Shown here: in pieces, positions 1 to 10,538 of the stretch
Position numbering within the stretch: the stretch's first letter is position 1
Layout of the letters: every line of letters starts with the position of its first letter
Origin: Doryteuthis pealeii
Taxonomy: Eukaryota > Mollusca > Cephalopoda > Myopsida > Loliginidae
Length of the DNA: 64,000 nucleotides
Direction of reading: 5' to 3'
Assembly (NCBI GenBank): GCA_023376005.1
Contig: CM042145.1
Coordinates: 62,677,371 to 62,741,370, forward strand
The notes under the pieces: model-generated
What the model saw: the letters and a program-made list of their open reading frames with translations, nothing else
Databases searched by the model: none
What the model was told of the DNA's origin: nothing
Translations under genes and position numbers: made by a program

Positions 1-215
1 GTTTGTTTTGAATGGCTTTTTGCCGATAATTTTTGGGAGAATAAGTGCTTAATTGGAGTCGTACCTAATTTTGAAAATTAATTAATTAATAATGAATAGG
101 CGGGAATACCTATTAAATGTATGGCTAAACAAATCGAGAAAAATCAATCTCTGTATGTACATTTCGGCCTATTAGGCCTCATCAGCAGAGCTATAGATCG
201 GAAGACCGCCCTGTG
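1..215 (-). repeat. Dispersed repeat carrying a hammerhead ribozyme, copy 1
   Basis: The segment is nearly identical to 35305-35510, including the ATTAATTAAT run, the TAAACAAATCGAGAAAAATC block and the hammerhead at 149-190. Its first 80 bases recur at 368-446 without the rest, where they stop at a (GT)n tract. No protein is encoded. The ribozyme lies on the minus strand, so the element is oriented that way. It is probably a short non-autonomous retroelement or a Penelope-like terminal repeat; the class is inferred, the copies are seen. Confidence 0.8.
149..190 (-). ncRNA. Hammerhead ribozyme (type I, short stem III)
   Basis: Read on the minus strand: stem I 5' strand CTCTG, core CTGATGA, stem II GGCC with loop TAATA closed by GGCC, core GAAA, a two-pair stem III (AT, loop GTAC, AT), A at the cleavage position, then CAGAG, which pairs perfectly with CTCTG. 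All invariant core bases are present, and the 10.1-11.1 pair is G-C. Short stem III is the form reported for retroelement hammerheads, where dimeric folding is often needed. Predicted self-cleavage is 3' of the A at 154. A second identical copy is at 35447-35488. Confidence 0.8.
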
Positions 216-366
216 CGTGATTTGAAACCGGACTGCCAAGCTGACAGGCCGATCTCATAACCTCTACACTAAACGGACCTCTTAGATTTTATGATTTGTT
301 TAGTGTAGGTTAACATTCCACTTCTAGTGACTTTTATTACACGACGATATGATAAGTTGTAAACAC
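216..366. other. Unassigned spacer with an 11-bp hairpin
   Basis: No coding potential or recognised repeat. CTACACTAAAC at 264-274 is the reverse complement of 298-308, giving a hairpin with a 23-nt loop. It separates the full repeat copy at 1-215 from the partial copy at 368-446. Confidence 0.5.
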
Positions 367-367
367 G

Positions 368-446
368 GTTTGTTTTGAATGGCTTTTTGCCGATAATTTT
401 TGGGAGAATAAGTGCTTAATTGGAGTCGTACCTAATTTTGAAAATT
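368..446 (-). repeat. Partial second copy of the hammerhead repeat (no ribozyme)
   Basis: Matches 1-80 almost base for base, ending in AATTTTGAAAATTA, then replaced by a GT microsatellite at about 447-512. The ribozyme half is missing. Confidence 0.85.
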
Positions 447-525
447 AGTGTGTGTGTGTGTGTGTGTGTGTGCGTGTGTGTGTAGGGTGTGTGTGTGCGC
501 GTGTGGTAAAGATAAAGGCTTTAAT

Positions 526-560
526 ACCGGTCATATTAGCAATATGCTAATATGACCGGT
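526..560. repeat. Perfect 15-bp-arm palindrome
   Basis: ACCGGTCATATTAGC (526-540) and its exact complement (546-560) flank the loop AATAT. The left arm with the preceding AAGGCTTTAAT context recurs, diverged, near 4785-4825 just outside a MITE. It may be a relic end of a dispersed element. Confidence 0.7.
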
Positions 561-1063
561 CATATTCAAGCCATTTTCTATGCCATATTTTCTTTGTATA
601 TAATTCTGGAATTATAGTACATTCAACTCTAAACTTGTACCAGACCAACTTGGACCAATTCAAAAAAATCAAAATTATTCACATCAAGCCTCATTTCAAA
701 AATACAGTTTGTTTTGTTCGGATTTCCATTTTGGTTAATTATTTTGCTTTTCGCCTGTAAACATATTATTTCAGGAATAAACTTATAATTTGTTTACTTT
801 TAATTTTGGTCAATTTTTGTTTTATATTTTGGAAACCCCCGTATTTCACGCCTGACTTGGTCATTGGACCTCCTCAATTTAATACGAAGGGGGCGGGGGT
901 CATCTGTTATTTTTGTGCCCGTCTATTGGCCTCTTTGTCTCCCACTCTTGACTCTTCCGGTGAATGACCCCTGTTTTACGTACAGTTTTCTTTTCCTTTC
1001 TTCACTAAACACCCCAATTCATTGGCTGACCTGAATGACTTGAACATTATTCATCATTTTTAT

Positions 1064-1064
<1 letters not shown>
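561..1064. other. Unassigned AT-rich sequence
   Basis: I see no open frame of note, no RNA gene and no repeat shared with the rest of the window. A GC-richer patch lies at about 835-990. Confidence 0.4.
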
Positions 1065-1095
<31 letters not shown>

Positions 1096-1459
1096 ATATA
1101 TATATATCAAGGTAAAACTCAAAAGAGTTTATTGTAAAAATTGTAAAAATATATAAAAAATGTAAAGTGGGTATCAAAATAGTATAGTATATATATTTCA
1201 GCTGTTAACAATATACAAGTCCACATGGTAATTTGAAGAAAGATGTTAGGTTTCCAAAATTTACTAGTGGTGTTGAAGTCCGTAGATTTATATATGAAAG
1301 TCTTCAAGGTGTAAAATTCCAGATATAATGTTTTTTCATTTGACAAATATGAAAAATATATGGAAATTAATCCGACAGTGGACTTGTATATTGTTAACAG
1401 CTGAAATATATATACTATACTATTTTTATACCCACTTTACATTTTTTATATATTTTTAC

Positions 1460-1510
<51 letters not shown>

Positions 1511-1540
1511 CGCGCATGTGTGTGTGTGTGTGTGTATATA
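1065..1540. repeat. Foldback module 1 flanked by AT and GT tracts
   Basis: About 80 bp at 1146-1223 (ATATATAAAAAATGTAAAGTG onwards) is repeated in reverse complement at 1379-1459, with a spacer of about 155 nt. (AT)n precedes it at 1065-1107 and a TATG/GT tract follows at 1463-1540. The signature GGAAATTAATCCGAC (minus-strand GTCGGATTAATTTCC) lies at 1362-1376 beside the inner edge of the right arm. This is the first of six such signatures beside foldbacks here. No hammerhead core was found in this copy. Confidence 0.75.
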
Positions 1541-1559
1541 TATTAAATCCATTATTACC

Positions 1560-1680
1560 TATTGGTTATGCTTTTATTCGATCCCTACTAATGGGCTTGA
1601 GAAAGGCATGAATTAACTTCTCCCTGTGATCAATTACAAATGATTCGTCATTGCCCAGTTGCAGATTTTGGTTGACGCTG
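1560..1680 (+). mobile_element. SINE B fragment (tRNA-derived)
   Basis: TTCGATCCC (B-box-like) is followed by the GAGAAAGGCATGAAT... TCTCCCT block that characterises the SINE B body elsewhere in the window (for example 29885-30030 and 47565-47810). The head is truncated. Confidence 0.5.
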
Positions 1681-1698
1681 AGTGAACATTAACGCGGG

Positions 1699-1763
<65 letters not shown>

Positions 1764-1790
1764 ATATATATATATATATGTATATATATA
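1699..1790. repeat. (CA)n(TA)n compound microsatellite
   Basis: About 23 CA units run directly into TA units interrupted by AATA. The same order recurs at 4331-4400, 10926-11006, 19115-19192, 28743-28787, 49712-49783, 56217-56277 and 63211-63280. Confidence 0.95.
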
Positions 1791-1859
1791 ATTCTATTCA
1801 TATCTATTTATTTATCTATCCCATTCTCTTCATGTCCAGCTATTTCATTATATTCATAT

Positions 1860-1985
1860 TTTGCTTTTTTTATTTTTTATTTTTACTGATGCTCATTATG
1901 TTACTACTTTTCCACTTAGACAAAAATTTGTCCTTAAATAATCGATTTAATTAATTTTAATTCGTTTTTAAAATGAAAAGCAGAC
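1860..1985. repeat. Dispersed repeat, copy 1 of 2
   Basis: The ACTGATGCTCATTATGTTAC region followed by AATCGATTTAATT reappears at about 15430-15545 with scattered mismatches. Class unknown. The following bases to 2280 show nothing recognisable. Confidence 0.65.
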
Positions 1986-2287
1986 GAAAAATGGGTATCC
2001 CTAATTGCTTAAAACGTAGTTGCTGTTCAATTCTGCGATACAAACTTTAAACCAAGCTAATCTTTTTAAATGGTATATTGTTAGGGTTTGGGCTAGTCTA
2101 AGACACTTTGTCTAAGCTCCCCGAAATAGGCTATAAAGCAAGAATATCTAAGTCTTTTGTTATTTCTTTACTTATAAATTTGCTCTGTGACTCTAACAAT
2201 AAGAGCACACATTGAGCTCTCAAACTGCGACAGGTTGTTTTAAAAAAATCCTATGACGTAAGGAAGATTTCTTCTCTGGACTTTTAG

Positions 2288-2324
<37 letters not shown>

Positions 2325-2327
<3 letters not shown>

Positions 2328-2838
2328 TAAGTGTTTTTAGATAATTGTGATCCAAAGTTAGTTTGCAAACCGAATTAGATTAAAAACAAAATAAAAACGA
2401 GCGGAGAAGAGAAAAAACAAATTTCCAATGACAAGTGAAAGAGAAACAGAGAAGTCGGGGATTGCTATTAGCTAAAGAGAGGGTAGTAAAAAGGAAATTC
2501 CTCTTTACTGCTGGTTTTGGTAGTGGGTGTAGGGAGTGGCTTATTCTCGCGTATTCCTCTCAATAGATACAATAAGAGTTTAATAGAGAGAGGAATGAAG
2601 TGTATAGAGGGGTGGAAATTGATAGATATGAAGATAAAACAGGGATTGGTTGTTTTGTGAGTTAATTGCAAATTACTGCTAATTAAAACGATGAAAATTA
2701 ATCATTTTTCAAACATAATTTAATCCCACAAATAAGGAATATCTTAGTATTTAATTTTAATCATTAAACTTAACAGGAAAAAATCATTAGGGAACTAAAA
2801 GTTGATTCGCTCAGCTTTAGTATAATAATAGAAGATAT
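2325..2838. repeat. Dispersed repeat of about 500 bp, copy 1 of 2
   Basis: Diverged match to 56300-57016: shared blocks are TGCTGGTTTTGGTAGTGG, AATTGCAAATTACTGCTAAT, TTTTTCAAACATAA and the end CACTCAGCTTTAGAAT. Both copies abut (AT)n tracts. No protein homology; probably a non-autonomous element. Confidence 0.7.
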
Positions 2839-2934
2839 ATCCACGCCCTCCGCACGAGTAGGATGCGAAACAATGTCAATTTTTAACAGGTTTGGATTTA
2901 GAACTTTCTCCTAGACTGTTTGTCGTACAAAGAG

Positions 2935-3030
2935 CTCCGTCTGCACTACAATTTACCCATAACTGGAGGGAGAATAACTGGATTCATACCTTTCCGAAGG
3001 GCATTAGTGCGATGTGAAATGTTATCGAGG
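2935..3030 (-). mobile_element. SINE B fragment, minus strand
   Basis: On the minus strand the order is ACATCGCACTAATGCCCTT, GGAAAGGTATGAATCCAG, then TCCCTCCAGTTATGGGTAAA, matching the SINE B body. Confidence 0.6.
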
Positions 3031-3124
3031 GCTGAGAGTCCTATTATCCTTTGCCGCGCATTTTAAAGCGCTTTACACATAGATAACAACAGTGTTTACT
3101 GATCTATCCGTAAAGTGATAAACG

Positions 3125-3265
3125 CTTCGTGTGCCATCAATAACTTCGTGTGCTCTCTCAGCAGGTTATGCTATCTATCTATTTATCTGTTACCATAACA
3201 ACAAAATTTAACCAGTGTATGAAAATATATTATGAAAACATTCACTGATATACTTGAATTTCTTA
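3125..3265 (+). repeat. 140-bp direct repeat, copy 1 (copy 2 at 3633-3773)
   Basis: Begins CTTCGTGTGCCATCAATAAC and ends CACTGATATACTTGAATTTC in both places, with about one mismatch in ten bases. The copies are 508 bp apart, consistent with a local duplication. Confidence 0.85.
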
Positions 3266-3269
3266 AGCA

Positions 3270-3415
3270 AGAACCGGTGATATTTAATGTGTATATATAT
3301 TTACTTTGTCATTAATTGTTTTATTTTTATAGCTTCATCCGAACATACAAACATACATATATACATACACACCAATTGCCCTTTATATATGTATGTATGG
3401 ATAGATTATTTCAAT
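3270..3415 (-). mobile_element. Helitron-like fragment
   Basis: GTGATATTTAATGTGTATAT, a TTTCATCCG block and CATACACACCAA match the distal part of the Helitron-type copies at 7290-7640 and 23390-23950. It lacks a terminal hairpin and CTAG end. Confidence 0.55.
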
Positions 3416-3863
3416 TTTTTTAAAGAATGCCTGTCCTCATGTTATTTTTTTCTATCAACTTTTAACTAATCAAGTCATTTTATAATTTAATAAAGTTAGA
3501 CAGTTCATTCGACTGTGGCATATAGAAATCTGATAGATTCCAATGGAGTCATCAGAATAATGATTAATAAGATATAATTTTCCCCACACTTTTTAGCATA
3601 CATGTCCGTACGTAAACTTTGACCTCCCCCTGCTTCGTGTGCCATCAATAACGTCGTGTGCTTTCTCAGCAGGGAATGATATCTATCTACTTATCTGTTA
3701 CCATAACAACAAAATCAAACCATTATATGAAAATATATCATAAAAACATTCACTGATATACTTGAATTTCTTTTTTTTTTTTAAATGAAATCAAAAAGTT
3801 AAAATATAGGTTGGTTAATTTTAAAATGAAACTTTAAGAAAAAATCCTTTGACCAGTACCCCA

Positions 3864-4104
3864 TAGTGTTTCCTCAAAAGAAAAACCCACCCGCAAAATA
3901 AGACCCAGTGGGATTTTTCAGAATGATTTTAATAAATAAAAAATAAACCCTAGTTGGGGGTGGCAGACAGACGGAATAAATAAACATTCTTCACAGTCAC
4001 ATCACGCGACACAAACATTCAACCTCCCCAAAAATAAGCCCTAGTGTTATACTTCGGAGTGAAAATGGATATAACCCCTGTCTTATTTTCTGGGAAACAC
4101 GATG
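3864..4104. mobile_element. MITE of about 240 bp with 24-bp terminal inverted repeats
   Basis: The left end CATAGTGTTTCCTCAAAAGA and the reverse complement of the right end CATCGTGTTTCCCAGAAAAT are imperfect inverted repeats. Internal blocks AAAATAAGACCCAGTG and AAAATAAGCCCTAGTG are echoed on both sides. It encodes nothing. A mariner-like origin is possible but not shown. Confidence 0.55.
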
Positions 4105-4169
4105 TTAGCAAATGTTGATTATTATTATTTTTCATAAATTGTTATAATTGTATTCTTTAATGTCAACAT

Positions 4170-4170
4170 T

Positions 4171-4211
<41 letters not shown>

Positions 4212-4255
4212 ATGGTCTGTTCATATGTATATATCTATCTATTATGGCCTGTTCC

Positions 4256-4295
<40 letters not shown>

Positions 4296-4327
4296 GGTTT
4301 CAAGTAACTATTTCTATTTAATCAATT

Positions 4328-4399
<72 letters not shown>

Positions 4400-4400
4400 G
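4170..4400. repeat. (CTAT)n tracts and (CA)n(TA)n microsatellite
   Basis: Two CTAT runs (about 4172-4211 and 4255-4294) separated by a degenerate stretch, then CA units at 4331-4362 and TA units to 4400. Confidence 0.95.
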
Positions 4401-4532
4401 GTAAGTCATCGGATTAGTTGGTGTTAGGAATGATTCTAAGCTGGTCCTTTTTAACGACTGACTATTAGAGTTGGTCTCAATGTACAATAATCTTGGAATT
4501 ATATACAGAGCAATATATTTGGTAAAGAAAAA

Positions 4533-4779
4533 GGACCATATTACCTTTAGGCACCTCTTTTTTTATCTCGATTAAGGAAGGACATGTTTTTCATTTACAC
4601 CGTCAACATCCGGTTGTTTGTTAGGGGTTAAGGGTTAAGGGTTAGGTTTAGGGGTTAGTTTTATAATTTAAAAAAAAATCTAAAAATCGTCTGTTAAAAA
4701 AACGGATATTGACGGTGTAAATGAAAAACATGTCCTTTCTTAATCGAGATAAAAAGGGGTTCCTAAAGGTCATATGGTA
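4533..4779. mobile_element. Palindromic MITE with TTAGGG-like core, copy 1
   Basis: Terminal inverted repeats GGACCATATTACCTTTAGG and its complement, with arms of about 90 bp that pair through AAAGGACATG, TTCATTTACACCGTCAA and ATCCGG. The unpaired core at about 4619-4662 is degenerate TTAGGG/TTAAGGG repeats. It encodes no protein. Full architecture and target duplications are clearest in the copy at 33655-33891. Confidence 0.85.
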
Positions 4780-5037
4780 AAAAAAAGGCTTAAATACCGA
4801 TCATATTAGCAATATGTTAAAATAATGACAAAAATATAATGATTGCCCAAACTATGGTGAAAAGTAATAGTTATTTTTTTTTTACCTGTGAATGTAGGTG
4901 AAACAGATTATCTCATTAAGTTAGAATAAAACGGAATATCAAGAAATGAAGCGGAAGAAATTCAATATGTCAAATAGGAAGTCCTTTTTTTTTTTTTTTT
5001 CACACATATGTAACGCATTCGCTGGCAAGATAAAATC

Positions 5038-5136
5038 CCCAACACAGACGTGCTGGACCGAGCAAACATGAACAGCCTGTTCACCATCATCTGTGAGAGG
5101 CGTCTGTGCTGGCTTGGTCATATCAGGAGGATGATA
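5038..5136 (+). pseudogene. LINE reverse transcriptase C-terminal remnant
   Basis: Thirty-two codons translate to NTDVLDRANMNSL followed by ERRLCWLGHIRRM. This matches the region of non-LTR endonuclease-reverse transcriptases just downstream of the polymerase domain (pattern N-T-x-V-L-x-R-A, then R-L-x-W-x-G-H-x-x-R-M). It is isolated in unrelated sequence and has no downstream tail, so it is dead debris. A second relic of the same LINE type lies at 47890-48125. Confidence 0.65.
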
Positions 5137-5514
5137 TTTCTTCTTTTGAAAAAAAAAAAGACAACAGTTTGTGTATTTTTGTAGAATTTTAACATTTTTC
5201 GAAACAGACATAAATTGACTATAAAACGAATCGGCCTGTTAGAATTCTGCCTGCTTATGTTACATGTGGGGCCGTATATATTAGTGGGTCGTGGTTACAG
5301 TGACGAGAAAGTATGTTTATAAATAAATGAATAATAACAAGATTTTATTGGATTTATAAAATATTGACCCTTGTAGAAACTAATGGTAAGTATTAAAAGA
5401 TAAAAAGGAATGCTAAGCAATACAACGAGATTCTTTAAATCGGTTGCCAACCAAAAATATCGGGGGGGGGGGTGATGCGGGGTCGGGCATAATGTTGATT
5501 GCAATAAAAACGAA

Positions 5515-6010
5515 CGTGGGTTGATTGGGTTTTACGGCATGTCAACCTTTTGGGTTATTTTATGCCGAAGATGTTTTTGTTTTATTCATTCTTGATGGGT
5601 ACTCAATTTTTAAAAACATTTTTTAAAACTCATTTTTCTAATCACCCCACAGATGGGACTCTAACAGATCAGAGCTCCAGAATTGGAATTTCACCATCAG
5701 ATGTTAAGACCCTCAGCCACCGCCTTCTAGCTCATATATGATAAAAAGGATTGGGGCTAGCCATAAGGGCAAATAGGGTTGGGACAATCATATAGGTGTT
5801 AGGATTTGAGTCGACTGATCGGAGGGGCCTCTTCGACCGCCCGCCCGCCTAGCCTAAGTAAGGACCCAAGTGGTATGTTGTATGTCATTGACAGCTCAGC
5901 TACCAGGATTCCATCTTTGAGAATCACGGGTCGCCACCCACGGCCAACAGGTGGCCCCATTATAGATTATTCAGGATTTGCTATCTTGGGAGCAGGGGGT
6001 GGGGAGCAAA
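5515..6010 (+). repeat. Dispersed repeat family E, near full length
   Basis: Starts with TTACGGCATGTCAACC and TTATTTTATGCCGAAG, passes ATGGGACTCTAACAG and the CCTCAGCCACCGCCTTCTAG block, and ends GGTCGCCACCC...ATTATTCAGGATT. Family E is the commonest repeat here (other copies near 13.7, 14.8, 21.2, 28.5, 33.1, 34.9, 37.5, 44.2, 46.5, 50.4, 52.5 and 54.9 kb). I see no protein and no tRNA-like head, so I leave its class open. Confidence 0.8.
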
Positions 6011-6040
6011 TACATGAAGCGCTAACGAACAGGTAAAAAA

Positions 6041-6305
6041 ACATCTCTAGAAAAATGTCGGTGTAAGGTTATTAAGTATAAAATGGCGATTTCTTTTCTT
6101 CTGCAGAACAAAAATCTTGATGGCGAGATTTCTTAAGAGAATGAGAAAAAGGGATTAAAAGTAAATAATTATGGGGTTGATTTTTAACTAGGAGCCCAAC
6201 TACTTGTCATAGTACTTGATGACATGCAAACAAAGGGGAGATAAGCCAGTAGTTTCAAGTTGAAAGAAAAGTCGCAAGATTATTGTTACTAGCGAAAAAA
6301 AAAAA
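6041..6305. other. Unassigned spacer
   Basis: No open frame, repeat or RNA gene recognised; ends in a short poly-A at 6294-6309. Confidence 0.4.
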
Positions 6306-6309
6306 AAAA

Positions 6310-6965
6310 TTGCCCACCGCGCTCAAGTATTTAAGGTATAATAAAATAAAATATTATTTTGAATTAGAAAGACTAATAAAATTAAATATGAACACAAAAA
6401 ATATTACACTTTTGTTTACTTTATTCTAATTGATTTCAATATAAAATTATACATAGGATTGATTTTAATACATTTGAGAATAAAACAAAGTTGGCTATAT
6501 TCTTAGAAATTAATCCATGGTCAGTGCCTCGTATGTTTTAAGCATTTGCTTAGATTTTCGATCGACTGGCTGGTTTGTTTCGGTACACACGCCGAACAGT
6601 CACCTTTCGGGAAATAAAACGGATGCTGTTTCAAGGAACGTGATTTGTTAAAGATACGAACAAAAGAAATTCGCACTCCGGGCACAAGTATTCAAGTTTT
6701 AATACAATTGAATATTATTTTGAATAAGAAAGACTAATGAGATTAAATAAGAACACAAAAAGATTACATTTATTTTTACCTTTTTTGAATTGATTTCAAT
6801 ATAAAATTATACATTTGAGAATAAAACAATAATATTAGAAATCAATAACATCAAGTAATTATTTATTAAACACGGTTTTGTTAAAACTGGTATGCAAATT
6901 ATTCACAACATATATGTAAATATTTATTTCTTAGTGATATATAACACACATTGCAGGATTTAAAA
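6310..6965 (-). mobile_element. Two adjacent Helitron-type fragments
   Basis: 6310-6530 and 6665-6965 both resemble the interior of the minus-strand Helitrons at 58299-58959 and 59045-59566: the sequence after a short C/G hairpin (ACTCCGGGCACAAGTATTC at 6674), then GAAAGACTAAT and ACATTTGAGAATAAAACAA. Terminal CTAG is lost in both. The bases between them are unassigned. Confidence 0.6.
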
Positions 6966-7250
6966 AAATGGATTCATGCCTTCCCCAAAGGAATTAGCAC
7001 AAAGTGAAACGCAAACAGCTTCGTTCAGTATTTGAACTCGGGTTGCCATTTCAAACGTGCCCCCACAACTCCTATCTCTTAACATGCCAAGGAAGAAGAA
7101 TTCAGACTCTTCTACAATTTACCCATAGCTGGGGGGGGGGATAACGGGCGAGTTCATGCCTTTCCCAAGGATCGCTGATTCGATGATAACTGTTACGCTA
7201 AGCGTGCCTCCTTGTTGTGTGTGTGTGGGGGGAGGGAAGGAGTGTAGACT
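6966..7250 (-). mobile_element. Two SINE B fragments, minus strand
   Basis: Two stretches (6966-7055 and 7110-7200) carry the minus-strand SINE B blocks GCCTTCCCCAAAGG and TACCCATAGCTGG, with TGAACTCGGGTT as a degraded B box in the first. Confidence 0.6.
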
Positions 7251-7289
7251 GGTGAAATGTTAGATTATATTCGTCTCTTACAAGTAAGA

Positions 7290-7640
7290 CTAGATGCGGC
7301 TACCCAACGACGCCTGGGTAGAGGGTGGGGAAACCCTGTTGTATTGATTTGTCTATTTTAGTAGAATTTCAATGCTATTTCTATGTATATTCTAATTTTT
7401 AAATATCTTCGAGTATAAATCAAATCTTTATAATATTTGCACAAAAAGCAAGAACTGCTGATATTTAATGTGTATATATATTCACTTTGTCGTAATTTTT
7501 TTTATCATCGTAGTTTCATCCGTACATACATCCGGACATACATACACACCAACTGCAGTTTATATATGTATATATGTATGTATGCATACATGTATGTATG
7601 GATATGTAGATAGATTGATAGATAGATAGATTTACAATTG
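7290..7640 (-). mobile_element. Helitron 3' end with flanking sequence
   Basis: On the minus strand the element ends with CTACCCA, an 8-nt loop and TGGGTAG (hairpin 7300-7321), a few bases, then CTAG at 7290-7293 followed by T. That is the canonical Helitron terminus (hairpin about 10 nt before CTRR, insertion before T). The interior matches 23390-23950. It ends in a TAGA microsatellite at 7612-7632. It is non-autonomous: no Rep or helicase coding sequence. Confidence 0.7.
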
Positions 7641-7777
7641 AAATACGTGCGTTCATGGAAAACAACTTAACTGATGCATTACAAAAGAAACGGATGCTCG
7701 AACGAAGCTACCGCATCACGTAATAATTTGAACAGTTAAATGCTGTTGTCTCCGAGTACAGAGTTGCCACGTAACTA

Positions 7778-7914
7778 GTATTGGCCCGTGGTGTAATGGT
7801 TAGAGTCCTAGGGAAATGGACTCGTCGATCCGAGGTCAAATCCTGGACGAGGCTGTTTGCATTTCACATTGCAATAACCTTGGGAAAGGTATGAATCCAA
7901 CTACTCTCCCTCCA
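7778..7914 (+). mobile_element. SINE B with tRNA-like head
   Basis: The head has an A-box-like GTGTAATGGTTAGAG and B-box-like GAGGTCAAATCCTGG, as in a tRNA promoter. The body follows with GTTTGCATTTCAC, a GGGAAAGGTATGAATCCA block and TCTCCCTCCAGC. It is broken at 7914, where a SINE A in the opposite direction begins. Confidence 0.75.
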
Positions 7915-8108
7915 GCAGCGAGGGAGTCTATCTCCCTTTCACTAGCGCTAGACCAAGGAGAGGTGGAGTGCCACACTTACTATCAGGTTCCCACTTTACC
8001 GCACAGATCCCTGTGCTACTCATACGCTATGTTGGAGAGGGCCGGTATTGAACCAAGAACCTTGTGGTTGGTAGGCAGGCGCTCTACCGACTGAGCTAAA
8101 CTGGTCGG
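7915..8108 (-). mobile_element. SINE A (tRNA-derived), minus strand
   Basis: On the minus strand it starts TTTAGCTCAGTCGGTAGAGC, an intact tRNA D-arm and A box, then GGTTCAATACC as B box. The body contains the landmark CTAGCGCTAG followed by GAGATAGACTCCCTCGCT. Other copies lie at 22431-22690, 23604-23846, 36930-37175, 48234-48500, 53004-53234, 59665-59870 and 59958-60187. The 3' tail is lost here. Confidence 0.85.
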
Positions 8109-8299
8109 TTCCGTGCGCGTAAACTGTACCCTTAGGATTGTGCCCTTTATGAAACACCTTGTACAGACAGTGAGCAAAAATACTAGTAATGTCATTATTA
8201 TTTCATCTTTAATTTGCCACGCAACATGTGCTCACGAAACAAAGGGAAATATTGAAACAAACGAGCCAGTTAGTGAGTGAGTGAAATAAAGAGAGTCAA

Positions 8300-8307
8300 A
8301 GAAGAAA

Positions 8308-8374
<67 letters not shown>

Positions 8375-8816
8375 GAAGAACACAAGAGTATTTGTTCATT
8401 AATATTTATTATTACGTGTCGTTAAATGTAGCTTTGCAGCCACGTCTCACTTATACTGTAATTTAGTGGAACATTCTCGCCAACGAATCCTTATAATAAA
8501 TGTATATATTTGCCAGTGTGTGTGTGTGTGTGTGTGTATTTTGTGTGTGTGTTTGTGTATGTATGTGTGCGTGTATTTGTGTGTGTGTATTTGTGTGTGT
8601 ATTTGTGCGTGTATTTGTGTTTGTGTGTGTGTGCGAGTGTGTATATCGTTGTGTGAGCAGAAATTGATGCGTCCTGTGGTCGATTACACAGCTGTTTTTA
8701 ATTGAAACTGACGTAGTAGAAGAGAGCATGCTGGGAAATATTCCTAACTTGCCGTGCACTGACACACAGGGTACTGAGAGTGCAAATAAGAAAACTATAA
8801 TTCTGATTTAGGCTTA

Positions 8817-8870
<54 letters not shown>
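8300..8870. repeat. Microsatellite cluster: (GA)n, (GT)n, (AT)n
   Basis: (GA)n at about 8312-8371, an irregular GT/GTATTT array at 8515-8645, and (AT)n at 8820-8869. The open frames here are microsatellite translations. Confidence 0.95.
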
Positions 8871-8875
<5 letters not shown>

Positions 8876-8939
8876 ATCTATTTTTCATTTAAAAAAAAAT
8901 CAAATTACATGAAACGCCAAATGTTGTGTATTGGGTATA

Positions 8940-9286
8940 AGTACTGATACCAAAAATTAGATCTGGAATTTGTATCAATTTTTGTGGAAATGGCATCAAA
9001 GATCCTAGACAAAAATGCACTGAAAAATCCTTGGTTTAGCAAAATTTTCCCAAAAATTGATCAGAAAACCTAACAATTTTTAATATTTAAACCAGGGAAT
9101 TTTGTCATTTTGTTTTATCAAAATGAAATTAAATGACGAAATTATAACTAAAGTTTAAACTAAAAATATGCCATCCCCCATTATTGCAAAAACGAAGATC
9201 TTTCAGTGCATTTTTGAGTAATATATTTGATGTTATTTCATCAAAAATTGGTACAAGTTAAGATCTAATTTTTGGTACCAAATCAT
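8940..9286. repeat. Old, diverged foldback
   Basis: 8940-9022 (TACCAAAAATTAGATCT... AAAATGCACTGAAA) pairs imperfectly with 9200-9285. Arms are about 83 bp with many mismatches and the spacer about 180 nt. It lies beside an (AT)n tract like the younger foldbacks. The following 9287-9900 shows nothing recognisable. Confidence 0.7.
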
Positions 9287-9920
9287 TACAAATTTAATTT
9301 TACCGTAAGAAAGAAAATTATTCGCCATTTTGTTTTTGCTGTTTTTTTTTTTTATATTGTCATTACTTTATTTTAAAGATCATATCGTTCAAATATTTTT
9401 GCTCGCGAGTTATACACTCTTAGAACATTCACTCTAAACTTCTTCAGCGCCCGTTATTGCTTCTAGTATTGCGATTTCATGACGAATAAAATATTTCAGA
9501 TCTTCAGCTGCCTACATTTAAAGACTTTAGCTTTCAGATATCTCCAGAGGAAGTAATCACAAAATTTTCAAAAATTGAATGATTCAGTTTTCAGTAGTTT
9601 TAAATATTTTTTAGTTAATGGTTACTCAGTTCGAGTTATGATAGCGTGGTAGATAATGTAGTAGAGACTTATTTACGTGTCTGCATTTGTATAACTCTGG
9701 TCAAAACTTTTGGTTGGTTTAGAAATATGTCAAGAACTGTTTCTAAATTCAATTTCTCAATTTGATAAATAAATAAAGTCTACAAATGGACAAGCATTAG
9801 TTGTCGATCATGATGATTGAAAACAGAAAACAGAGGAGAAACTAACCACCACAACTTGAAAACTTTCATAAGATCTAGGATAATTCAGTGATATATATAT
9901 AAATATGTAAGAATGGAAAG

Positions 9921-10151
9921 GGAATTGAATCCGACAATATGAGGAAAAAATGAGTAAAGAAAAGAAATGTAGATGGATAAAAATGAATTTTACCGATATC
10001 ACTTTTAATCGATATCACTTACACATGTTTTACACATTACACATGTGTTGATAAACGGACCGAAACACATGTGTAAGTGATATTGATTAAAAGTGATATC
10101 GATAAAATTCATTTTTATCCATCTACATTTCTTTTCTTTACTCATTTTTTC

Positions 10152-10158
<7 letters not shown>
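9921..10158. repeat. Foldback module 2 with GTCGGATT signature and hammerhead 3' half
   Basis: Arms 9937-10028 and 10067-10158 are nearly perfect inverted repeats of about 90 bp, spacer about 38 nt. The signature GGAATTGAATCCGAC (9921-9935) sits at the outer left edge and (AT)n (10156-10218) at the right. The right arm opens with ACCGAAACACATGTGTAAG, matching the hammerhead GAAAC-loop-GU pattern of module 3, but no CUGANGA precedes it. Confidence 0.8.
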
Positions 10159-10221
<63 letters not shown>

Positions 10222-10483
10222 TTAAACACATTTGGTTGAAAATAATAGAATTCTTATTGTTTTCAAGTTTTTTTTCTTTTTTTCCCTTCAAGTCAAATTT
10301 GCTAACAATTTTTTTGATATTATCATCTTGAATGGTTCACCAATAATGACTCTTTCGGAAAATTGTTTCAAGATGATAACATCAACAAAATTGTTAGAAG
10401 TCATGAAAGAAATAGAAAAAAACCTTAAAAACAATAAGGATTTCATTATTTTTAACCGAATTTGTTTGAATGAAAAGATGCTG

Positions 10484-10534
<51 letters not shown>

Positions 10535-10538
<4 letters not shown>

